A DNA stretch of 32,727 nucleotides from Bordetella parapertussis. Lineage in GTDB: Bacteria > Pseudomonadota > Gammaproteobacteria > Burkholderiales > SG8-41. The DNA is taken from assembly GCA_945906815.1 (NCBI GenBank), contig CAMDRT010000048.1:1-32727 (forward strand). Direction: 5' to 3'. Below are positions 1 through 7,400 of the stretch, piece after piece. Within the stretch, counting starts at the first letter, position 1. Every line of letters starts with the position of its first letter. The position numbers and the translations under genes are program-made. The notes under the pieces are model-generated. The model did not search any database. It was not told the origin of the DNA and saw only the letters and a program-made list of their open reading frames with translations.

Positions 1-1
1 A

Positions 2-82
2 GCACCAGGGGCAGAGGCCCCAGCGGTAGCACCAGCACCCGGGGCAGCAGCGCCCGCGTCCGCTCCGGCGACGCTAGGGTAG
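2..82 (+). CDS. C-terminal end of a Pro/Ala-rich protein (partial)
   Basis: The reading frame starting at base 2 stays open to a TAG at 80-82 and encodes 26 residues, almost all Ala, Pro and Gly, ending in Ala-Thr-Leu-Gly. Such Ala-Pro tails or linkers occur at the ends of many betaproteobacterial proteins, so the family cannot be named. A good intrinsic terminator on the same strand follows at 124-176, which supports a real gene ending here. The gene begins outside the window. Confidence 0.5.
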   Translation, partial: APGAEAPAVAPAPGAAAPASAPATLG

Positions 83-123
83 TGCTTCGTAATTAATGGA
101 ACTAATGAGCTTCTTGCAAAAGT

Positions 124-176
124 CCCTGAGCGAACGGTCGTGATTTGCACGGCTCGCTGCTCAGGGCTATTTTTTT
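124..176 (+). terminator. Rho-independent terminator after the partial gene
   Basis: A perfect 8-bp stem (CCCTGAGC at 124-131, GCTCAGGG at 159-166) encloses a 27-nt loop and is followed by a T-rich run at 168-176. It lies 42 bases after the stop of the Pro/Ala-rich partial gene on the same strand. The large loop makes it less ideal than a compact hairpin. Confidence 0.6.
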
Positions 177-503
177 GTTGATCAGTCCTGTTTCTACGGC
201 CTGCCTAAACCCAAAACACTATTTTCCCCTCGTCAAGGCAATCTCGATCTCACAAACGGGATGCGCATCGCTGCGCTCACCAATATCGCCGACGATTCCC
301 GGACCATGCTCTGTGATGGCCTCGCACTACAGCGTCCAGAAACGCCGCAGGCTCGCACCAATGAACTGTCGGTCATCTCGGCACTGCTATTCACCTTTTA
401 ACGCAAATTCACCACCCCGCCCATGTTTCTTTGCGAATGCCTGGCCCGCCGCGCGGGATTGGGAGACTCTGTGGCTGAACTGTCGGGCGTTTAAAGTAAA
501 GCA
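177..503. other. Gene-poor intergenic stretch
   Basis: No convincing gene was found here. A 46-codon frame at 261-401 has fairly protein-like codons but no ribosome-binding site and no recognisable family, so it may be a gene remnant. Bases 407-472 are a copy of a dispersed repeat described separately. The minus-strand operon ending at 504 terminates into this stretch. Confidence 0.5.
407..472 (-). repeat. Dispersed 66-bp repeat, copy A
   Basis: Read on the minus strand, this segment begins ACAGAGTCTCCCAATC and ends GGGGTGGTGAAT. It matches 32526-32591 on the plus strand over its full length with only two substitutions and two single-base indels. The core contains a small CCCGCGC/GCGGG palindrome. 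The two copies are in opposite orientation about 32 kb apart, and both lie in non-coding DNA near Ala-rich or translation genes. This is likely a genome-wide interspersed repeat. Confidence 0.75.
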
Positions 504-1619
504 CTACCCCCGCTTCAACTCCTGAATCGACTTCACCAGTTCGCCATCCGCCCGCTTCAGCGCCCGCGTCACCGCACGCGTGTTGCCGAAGGTCGGCACG
601 TACTGCGAGTGTTTGCCCGCGCCGCCGGTGACGATGACGATCAGGTCTTCGGGCTTGGCCCACATGTGCACCGCCGTATCGAGCGCGGCATGCGCGAACT
701 GTTCCCCGAGTTTGCGGCGGAAACGGCGCTCGATGCCTTCCTGCGAAAACTTTGATAGCGGTAGGGTTGCCCGCTCCCACAGCCATTGCCGCACTTCGGC
801 TTTGCTCATGCCTTGGGATGCGACCGTGGCCGCATGCTCAGGGCCAAACGCCAGCACCGGCTGTCCGGCGTAGTAGGCATTGTTGGAGCCGGTAATCGCC
901 ATGGTGCCCGCGATCATGGTGAGTATGCCTTCGGGCGTGATGCTCTCGTGATCATTGACGTTGTGCGGGCTTTCCGCCGCGATCACCGTCACCGCGCTCG
1001 CGTCTCTGGGAAAGCCGCGTTCTACGTGCAGCGGCTCCCACGGCGTATTGTCTTCATTCTCGGCCACGCAAAACGAAAATTTCGCCGGCGTGCCCGTCGT
1101 CGCCATGTCGCCGGTACCCGGAATCGCGGCACCGATATTCACCAGCGACAGCCGCACCGCGCGCCCGATCACCGCGTTGGCGCGAAAGTAGTTGCCCATC
1201 GCGTTGTGACCGGAGTTGATGCCGACTTCTTTGGCCACCGGGCCATTGAAAATCAGCATCGGCGTACACGGATGCGTGGTGGCCTGCGTGCCATACAGGT
1301 TGTATGGCTCTTCGGCCAGCGCTTCCAGCGCCAGCAGCACCAGCGGAAAATATTCCGGTTTGCAACCCGCCATCACCGCGTTGGCGGCGACACGTATCGG
1401 TGTCGCGGCGCCGAAGCGCGGCGGAATCTTCACCACCGGCTGATCGAAATCGCGATCGCAATAGCTCAGCATGCGCTCGACGCGCTCGGGCGTGGGCGGA
1501 ATCACCGGCAGTCCGTCGCTCCAGCCTTTGGCACACAACATGTCGAACACCGCTTCGGGATCATCATCACACTCGACCAGGGCGCCGGGCGCTTGCAACA
1601 TCGCAGCCAACGAACTCAT
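504..1619 (-). CDS. Conserved 371-residue partner protein of the UGSC selenoprotein; function unknown
   Basis: This soluble-looking protein has no signal peptide and no membrane segment. I do not recognise an enzyme family. Visible features are an N-terminal block of the type C-x-K-G-W-S-D-G-L-P-V-x-P-P-T (about residues 29-43), a central HPCTPMLIFNGP segment, a GHNAMGN/RANAVIGRA segment, and a C-x-AENE-x4-PW segment near the middle. These are dense with Asn, Gly, Cys and His and look like active-site blocks. The start is ATG at 1617-1619, overlapping the selenoprotein stop as ATGA, so the two are translationally coupled and very probably act together. The pairing suggests a shared redox or thiol-type reaction, but that is inference. 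Confidence is high that the gene is real and low for any function. Confidence 0.9.
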   Translation of the reverse strand: MSSLAAMLQAPGALVECDDDPEAVFDMLCAKGWSDGLPVIPPTPERVERMLSYCDRDFDQPVVKIPPRFGAATPIRVAANAVMAGCKPEYFPLVLLALEALAEEPYNLYGTQATTHPCTPMLIFNGPVAKEVGINSGHNAMGNYFRANAVIGRAVRLSLVNIGAAIPGTGDMATTGTPAKFSFCVAENEDNTPWEPLHVERGFPRDASAVTVIAAESPHNVNDHESITPEGILTMIAGTMAITGSNNAYYAGQPVLAFGPEHAATVASQGMSKAEVRQWLWERATLPLSKFSQEGIERRFRRKLGEQFAHAALDTAVHMWAKPEDLIVIVTGGAGKHSQYVPTFGNTRAVTRALKRADGELVKSIQELKRG

Positions 1620-2173
1620 TGCTGTTTCTCCTGCTGTTTTTCTTTAACGACTCTCATGACACTAAGCAACTGCGGCAACGCCACCGCCGCGCGCTCAACC
1701 ACCTTATCCATATTCAGCCCGCCCAGCGGATGCTGAATTTTCAGCAACGGCAGATCGGGCACGCCAAACACCTTGGCCTGCGCCGTACCGAGTTTCATAA
1801 AGGTATCCGAGCACACCACCGCGGCGATCAAACCGCGCTGGGTCAACTGCGCCATGTCGTGGACACTCCACGACGTGCAGGAGCCTCAATCGGCCATGGC
1901 GCTGATCACCAGATCAGCCTCATTTGCCAGTTCGTCGAGTATCTGATCCGTCGCCGGTCGGCTAGACGTGGGCTTGCGTTTGATCACCACCGAATCGACT
2001 TTGAATTCTTTCTTCACGCCTTCCACAATGAGATTCAGCAAGTGGTCCGCATTGGCCTTGCTGTTATCCAGTATGCCGAGACGGATGCCGCCACTGCCCA
2101 AGCTGCGGTTGGATTTCAACTGTGCGACATCTTCTATCGGCGCGTCGGGTACTACGAGAAATATCTTGGCCAT
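1616..2173 (-). CDS. UGSC-family selenoprotein with in-frame UGA (Sec96)
   Basis: Read through the UGA at 1886-1888, the frame encodes 185 residues. The N-terminal 95 residues include G-I-R-L-G-I-L-D-N-S-K-x-N-A-D, and the frame continues as Sec96-Gly97-Ser98-Cys99 followed by T-S-W-S-V-H-D. That is the signature of the UGSC-containing (seleno)protein family described from marine metagenomes, some members of which carry Cys at the Sec position. The C-terminal half stays in frame to 1616 with conserved-looking FGVPDLPLLKIQHPLGG. The start ATG at 2173 has a strong Shine-Dalgarno AAAGGGAG at 2179-2186. A 7-bp hairpin lies just after the UGA. The Sec/Cys pair spaced U-x-x-C resembles thioredoxin-type redox centres. 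The function of the family is unknown. A gene finder would stop at 1886 or start falsely at ATG 1855, which has no ribosome-binding site. Confidence 0.92.
1856..1874 (-). promoter_or_regulatory. Candidate bacterial SECIS hairpin
   Basis: On the mRNA strand, GUCGUGG-AGUGU-CCACGAC forms a perfect 7-bp stem with a 5-nt loop. The loop begins 19 nt after the UGA and its second base is G. This matches the published bacterial SECIS model: apical loop roughly 16-37 nt after UGA, short loop, and a G in its first two positions. Weaker outer pairing (U7-G8-C9 with G36-C37-A38, counted from the UGA) could extend the stem. The element would recruit SelB with selenocysteinyl-tRNA. It lies inside the coding sequence, as is usual in bacteria. 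Confidence 0.8.
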
Positions 2174-2214
2174 GTTGGCTCCCTTTCAACGAATTACAAA
2201 AAAACTCAAGAACA

Positions 2215-2330
2215 TTTTAACCACAGATGAACACAGATAAACACAGATAAAAGCAAACCCCAAAGGAATGTTTTTGTATTTGCGGTTCTATCTGTGTTCA
2301 TCTGTGTTCATCTGTGTTCATCTGTGGTTA
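2215..2330. repeat. Short-word inverted repeat (word TCTGTGTTCA)
   Basis: The right arm at 2290-2330 holds three perfect tandem copies of TCTGTGTTCA and a terminal TCTGTGGTTA. The left arm at 2218-2250 is the complement with two to three units, starting TTAACCACAG. About 40 bases separate the arms, so a long hairpin can form. It lies between the end of the HD-domain gene and the start of the selenoprotein gene on the same strand and could stop transcripts or affect mRNA stability. The same word family is common in many environmental proteobacteria. Confidence 0.85.
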
Positions 2331-2392
2331 GAAAATCAATCCAGTTTGATGCTCATCTGCTGCTGCATTTTTTTCCATGCGACAAACCGCCA

Positions 2393-2992
2393 CTAACGCA
2401 TCGCACGCCGCACATGCGGCCCGCGCACCTCCGGTTTGGCATGTCGCAGCCAGCGCTGGGCGTGAGGCCGTTTGGCATACACTGCGTCAAACAAGGCTTC
2501 CAGCCGCACATGCGTGCCGCGCATGGCATCGATCACGGATTTCGCCCAATCAAAATATTCGATCTGGCGTTTCAGCGGCCAACGCGCAGGCGGATTCGCC
2601 GCCACATCGCGCAGATTGCAGATTTTATCCGCCAGCTTGACCAACTGCGCTTTGCGCGTAAGGTGCGGGCCGTGCTTGACTTGCAGTTCCTTGCGCTTGC
2701 GCTTCTTGAGTTTTTTGTTGTCGCTGACTTCAAGCACGATGTCGCGCACTTCGTTGCCGAACGCTGCGGCAAGCTCAGCGGGCGTAGTCGCGGTATCTTC
2801 GAGCGTGTCGTGCAAAATAGCCGCGATCAACACCGTGGTGTCCATCACGCGCGCTTCCTGCACCAGCACATTGGCGAGATCTATCGGATGATTGATATAG
2901 GGTGAAGCTTCGGGATCTTTGCGCCGCTGATGACGATGCTTTTTCGCAGCGAAGGCTATGGCTTTCAACAGCAATGGGTAGCGCGCCTGCAT
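2393..2992 (-). CDS. HD-domain (p)ppGpp hydrolase-like protein (small alarmone hydrolase)
   Basis: The 199-residue protein carries the RelA/SpoT-type HD hydrolase signature: YINHP (His35), ILHDTLEDT (His61-Asp62, Glu65-Asp66) and KLADKICNLRD (Asp122), the manganese ligands and catalytic residues of this fold. There is no synthetase, TGS or ACT domain, so it matches stand-alone alarmone hydrolases of the MESH1/SAH type rather than full SpoT. Its expected role is removal of the 3'-diphosphate of ppGpp or a related nucleotide in the cytoplasm. A basic C-terminal tail follows. The start ATG at 2992 has GGAAGG seven bases upstream. It is divergent from the MazG-like gene across 109 bases, and both products act on nucleotides. 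Confidence 0.85.
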   Translation of the reverse strand: MQARYPLLLKAIAFAAKKHRHQRRKDPEASPYINHPIDLANVLVQEARVMDTTVLIAAILHDTLEDTATTPAELAAAFGNEVRDIVLEVSDNKKLKKRKRKELQVKHGPHLTRKAQLVKLADKICNLRDVAANPPARWPLKRQIEYFDWAKSVIDAMRGTHVRLEALFDAVYAKRPHAQRWLRHAKPEVRGPHVRRAMR

Positions 2993-3101
2993 ACCTCAAC
3001 CTTCCGCATTGTAAGTATTTGTTTTCATTGAACAATGATATCATCACTCGCACCTGTAGAGCTACACGATAGAATGCCGTCCTCCTTCAAAAAACGCCGA
3101 C

Positions 3102-3473
3102 TTGAACTTCCCTATGGCCCCCGCTCACCCTAGCCTGGAGCATCTGCGCGTACGCCTCGCCGCTTTCGCTGCAGAGCGCGATTGGGATCAATTTCACAAC
3201 CCCAAAAATCTCGCCATGGCGCTGGCCGGTGAAGCGGGGGAACTGCTGGAACATTTTCAGTGGCTGACCTTCGATGAGGCGGCCAACCTGCCCCCCGCGA
3301 CCAAGGATGCGGTGGCGCTGGAGTGCGCGGATGTGCTGCTGTTCCTGCTGCGGCTCGCCGACAAGCTGGATATAGATCTGGCCGCGGCAGCGCAAAAGAA
3401 GCTGGAACTCAATGCGCTGAAGTATCCTGTGGAAAAGTCTCGCGGCGTTGCCACGAAGTATGACAAACTCTAA
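3102..3473 (+). CDS. MazG-like nucleotide pyrophosphohydrolase
   Basis: The 123-residue all-helical protein shows the MazG/dCTPase metal-binding pattern: E44-x-x-E47 in GEAGELLEHFQW and E74-x-x-D77 in LECADVLLFLLRLAD. The motif HNPKNLAMALAGEAGEL is typical of the DCTPP1 (RS21-C6)-like branch. The expected reaction is hydrolysis of a (d)NTP, often a modified or non-canonical one, to NMP plus pyrophosphate, as nucleotide-pool cleaning. Length fits the single-domain form. Two in-frame ATGs (3102 and 3114) are possible starts; neither has a strong Shine-Dalgarno sequence, so the first 4 residues are uncertain. Confidence 0.88.
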   Translation: MNFPMAPAHPSLEHLRVRLAAFAAERDWDQFHNPKNLAMALAGEAGELLEHFQWLTFDEAANLPPATKDAVALECADVLLFLLRLADKLDIDLAAAAQKKLELNALKYPVEKSRGVATKYDKL

Positions 3474-3480
3474 GGACTGT

Positions 3481-3573
3481 GAACGAGTTAACGCGTGAGC
3501 GGGTGAACGCGTAAAACCCTTCACCCTGCCCTCGCCGCCACTCGTTCACTCGTTAACCCGCTCACTCGTTCAC
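3481..3573. repeat. Short-word inverted repeat (words GTGAACG/GAGTTAACG)
   Basis: The left arm at 3481-3511 (GAACGAGTTAACGCGTGAGC and on) and the right arm at 3540-3573 (ACTCGTTCACTCGTTAACCC and on) are imperfect inverted copies built from words such as ACTCGTTCAC and GTTAACCCG. The repeat fills the spacer between the MazG-like gene and rlmJ and could form a hairpin at the 3' end of the MazG-like transcript. Confidence 0.75.
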
Positions 3574-3585
3574 CGCCGTTAAAAA

Positions 3586-4425
3586 ATGCTCTCCTACCGC
3601 CACTTATTCCACGCCGGAAGTTTTGCTGACGTATTCAAACACGTGCTGCTGACGCGACTGCTATTGGCGCTGAACGAAAAAACCAAGCCGTATTTTTTCC
3701 TCGACAGCCATGCCGGCACCGGCCTTTATGATTTGTCGCATCCGTGGGCGCAAAAGGGGCGTGAGTTCGAAAGCGGCATCAAAAAACTGTGGGATCGCGA
3801 GGACATTCCCGCGGCGATGAAACCCTACATGGACATGGTGCGTGAAGAAAACACCGACGGACACTTGCGTTACTACCCCGGCTCGCCACGCTTCGCGCGC
3901 CGCCTGATCCGGCCCATCGACCGTATCGCGCTCAGCGAACTGAACAAGACCGATTGCGCCGCGCTGCACGAATTATTCGCGCGCGATCGCCGGGTAAACG
4001 TGCAATTGCTGGACGGCTATCAGGCACTCAAGGCGCACCTGCCACCCAAAGAACGGCGCGGCCTGGTGTTGATTGATTCGTCGTTTGACCGCGCGCGCGA
4101 ATTTGCACGTATTGCCACCGCGCTGCAGGAAGCGCATACGCGCTGGCAAACCGGCACGTACGCCATCTGGTATCCATTGATGGGCGCGGGCGTGATACGC
4201 GGCTTCGAGCGCGCCATTGAAGACGCTGGCATCCGCAAGGTGTTGCAATTCGAGTTGTCGATCCTGCCGGAAGATGCATCCACCATACCTGGCTGCGGCA
4301 TGATCATCGTCAACCCGCCGTGGAAATTTGACACTGAAATGCGCACGCTGCTGCGCTGGCTGTGGTCGGTGCTGAACGTCAAAAGCGCAGGCGGTGTCAA
4401 AGTGCATTGGGTGGTGCGGGAGTAA
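3586..4425 (+). CDS. rlmJ: 23S rRNA (adenine-N6)-methyltransferase RlmJ
   Basis: The N terminus MLSYRHLFHAGSFADVFKH, the SAM-binding segment FLDSHAGTGLYDL, LRYYPGSP and the C-terminal MIIVNPPWKFDTEM identify RlmJ, which methylates A2030 of 23S rRNA in E. coli. The length of 279 residues is normal. One oddity: catalytic motif IV, Asp164-Pro-Pro-Tyr in E. coli, reads Asp164-Ser-Ser-Phe here (bases 4075-4086). The catalytic Asp and an aromatic residue are kept but both prolines are lost. The start ATG at 3586 gives the conserved N terminus. The gene ends four bases before the convergent hrpA stop. Confidence 0.95.
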   Translation: MLSYRHLFHAGSFADVFKHVLLTRLLLALNEKTKPYFFLDSHAGTGLYDLSHPWAQKGREFESGIKKLWDREDIPAAMKPYMDMVREENTDGHLRYYPGSPRFARRLIRPIDRIALSELNKTDCAALHELFARDRRVNVQLLDGYQALKAHLPPKERRGLVLIDSSFDRAREFARIATALQEAHTRWQTGTYAIWYPLMGAGVIRGFERAIEDAGIRKVLQFELSILPEDASTIPGCGMIIVNPPWKFDTEMRTLLRWLWSVLNVKSAGGVKVHWVVRE

Positions 4426-4429
4426 GGCG

Positions 4430-7400
4430 TTACTGCAGCGCATTCCAGAACTTCTCCAGCCGCTTGTAGGACATCGGATACGGCGTTTTCAATTCCTGCG
4501 CGAACAGCGACACGCGCAGTTCTTCAAGCTGCCAGCGCACCTGCTGCAAACGCGCATCGACCGCGCCGGCTTGCGTCTGTTTTTCCAGCAATGCGTCGTA
4601 GCGCTTCCACCAGCCACCGATAGTGGCTGCATGCCGCGCATCCCGTTCGTAGTCGCGTGGATATTTTTCCAGCCGCTTTTGCATCGCCTGCAGATAACGC
4701 GGCAAGTGCGAGAGTTGCTCCCACGGCGTGGCGGCGAACCAGCCCTTGAAAATCAGCCGCGACAGTTGCGCTTTGATATCCGCTGCGGGCCGTGCCAGTG
4801 GCCCCCTCGTAACAGGGTCCGCGCCTACCGCCAGAGACAACTGGTGATAGGCCACGCCTATGGCCGCCAACAGTCGGCATGCGCCTTCGCTCACGGCCGG
4901 CAGGCGCGTGCGTGCGCGCTTGAGTTGCGCTTCGTAATCCTTCAGGCTGCGGGGTAACGCATCTTCGCCGATAAACGCGCGATCGGTGATGGCGGTGATG
5001 ACGTCTTCTCGCAGATCATCCACGCCCGCCACGCCGCGCAACTGCATGGCCGCCTGCTCAAAACCGCGTAAATTCTTTTGCAGTTGCTTCATTTGCTCTT
5101 TGAGCGCCAGGCGCATGAGCCGCGCGACACCCAGGCGCATGGCCGCGTCCGCCGCGGATTTCACGTCAAAAAGCTGAATCGCGACGCTGTCACCCTGATC
5201 TACCAACGCCGGATAACCGGTGAGCTTGCGGCCATTGCGGGTGAACGCCAACTGCTCTGGCAGATCGCCACAATCCCACACGCGAATGTTGTCGCGCTCA
5301 AGGCCGGTTTCGGCTTTAGCGAAGGTCAGTTGCGCCGCCTGCCCCAGTTGCGCTTTGAGTACCGCCAGATCGCGCCCGCCCGCCAGTTCACGCCCGGCGT
5401 CATCGATCACCTTGAAATTCATTTTCAGATGCGCCGCTATCTCGGCGCCATCCCACACATCCGCGGCAACAGGCTGACCTGCACGTTGCCGCACAAAGTT
5501 CGCCAGCGCCGCGACAAACGGCCGGCTGGCGTCGCTGCCGGTGAGAAACGCCGTCACCTGCTCCGGAATCGGGAACAGATTGCGGCGCAGGGTTTTGGGC
5601 AGCGCCTTCAAATACGCAGCCACCTTGTCGCGTATCATTCCTGGCGCCAGCCAATCGAATGGCGTGTCATCCAGCGTGTTCAACAGATGCAGCGGCACCG
5701 TGACCGTCACTCCGTCAAGTGGATGCGCGGGTTCAAAGCGGTACTGCAGCTTGAATGTCACATCCCCCACGCGCAGCGTTTCAGGAAACTGCGCTTCGGT
5801 GATATCCATCGCCGAGTGGCGCATCAGGTACTCGCGCGTGAGATACAGCAACTGCGGATGGCTCTGCTCAGCCTCGCTGCGCCACGCGTCGAACGCTGCC
5901 CCATTGTGGATATGCAGCGGCACTGCGGCGTCGTAAAACGCGAACAACGTGTGCTCGTCGACCAGCACATCGCGTTTGCGCGCCTTGTGCTCCAGCGCTT
6001 GCACTTCCTTTATAACCATTTGATTTTGACGGAAGAATTTAGCACTGGTAGCATAATCCCCCTCGACCAGCGCACGCTGGATAAAGATCTCGCGCGCCTC
6101 GCGCGGATTAATCGGGCCATAGTGCACGCTGCGCTTGGGCACGATGGTCAGGCCATACAGCGTTACGCGTTCATACGCCGCCACCATCGCCCGGTCTTTT
6201 TCCCAATGCGGGTCAAAATAATGGCGTTTCACCCTGTCGCCCGCGATACGCTCTATCCAATCGGGATCGATCTTCGCCACACAGCGCGCGTAAAGCCGCG
6301 TGGTTTCCACCAATTCAGCAGCCATCACCCACTTGGGCTGCGCTTTGCGCAACACCGAACCGGGAAAAATCGTGAACTTGATGCCGCGTGCCCCGAGATA
6401 TTCGCCTTCATCGTTTTTGAAGCCTAGATTGCCCAGCAGCCCGGCCAGCAGCGCACGATGGATTTGCTCAAAGGTGGCGGGGATTTCATTCTCACGCAAA
6501 CCCATTTCGCCAGTGAGGGCGGCGAGTTGCCCGTGGATGTCACGCCACTCGCGCAAGCGCCGCTGCGACAGAAAATGCGCCTGCAACTGATCGGCCAGCT
6601 TGCGATTGGATTTGCGGTGTTTGATCGCCTCGTCAAAAAATGCCCAGATTTTCAGGTACGCCATGAAATCCGAACGCTCGTCCTGAAACGGCTGATGCGC
6701 GCGGTCAGCCGCTTCGGCGCGATCAAATGGCCGGTCGCGCGGATCCTGCACCGACAACGCGGCAGCGATGATCAGCACTTCGGCCAGGCAATTTTCCTGT
6801 TTGGCGGCGATAACCATGCGTGAAATGCGTGGATCAATCGGGAATTTCGCCAGTTGCCAGCCCACCGCCGTGAGTTGATTTTCGTCATCCACCGCGCCCA
6901 GTTCGGCCAGCAATTGATAACCGTCGGCGATCATGCGCGGCAGCGGCGGCTCCAAAAACGGAAAATCCTCCACGTCGCCAATTTTCAGCGACTTCATGCG
7001 CAGAATGACCGATGCCAGTGACGAGCGCAGAATTTCCGGATCGGTGAATGCGTCGCGCGCGGCGAAATCCTCCTCGTCATAGAGACGGATGCACACGCCC
7101 GCAGCCACGCGCCCGCAACGCCCGGCACGCTGGTTGGCCGAGGCACGCGAAATTTTCTCGACTTGCAACAGTTCGACCTTGTTGCGGTAACTGTAGCGGT
7201 TCACCCGCGACAACCCCGGATCAATCACATAACGTATGCCGGGCACCGTGAGCGAGGTCTCCGCCACATTGGTGGCGAGCACAATGCGCTGCCCGCTGTG
7301 CGGCTTGAACACACGATCCTGTTCTTCGAACGACAGCCGCGCGAACAGCGGCAGGATTTCCGCACCGCTGGGGTGATGTTTGCGCAGCGCCTCGGCGGTT

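Noticed and set aside
261..401. Possible 46-residue small protein
   Set aside because: Codon use is plausible, but there is no Shine-Dalgarno sequence, no recognised family, and the frame is open before the ATG, so it may be a remnant.
786..1736. 316-codon open frame antisense to the selenoprotein partner gene
   Set aside because: Arg/His-rich shadow of the real gene; no motif or ribosome-binding site.
1886..1888. UGA as a true stop, making the gene a pseudogene or two genes
   Set aside because: The UGA is at the exact Sec site of the UGSC motif, both halves are in frame and family-like, a SECIS-like hairpin follows, and the internal ATG at 1855 has no ribosome-binding site.
2290..2330. Tandem repeats as a CRISPR array
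   Set aside because: Units are only 10 bp, contiguous, with no spacers and no cas genes.
4075..4086. RlmJ motif change as a sequencing error
   Set aside because: Several independent base changes would be required and the frame stays open, so it is reported as a real variation, though resequencing is advised.
5078..6427. Long open frame (449 codons) antisense to hrpA
   Set aside because: His/Arg/Gln-rich composition is typical of an antisense shadow in GC-rich DNA; hrpA on the other strand is intact and conserved.
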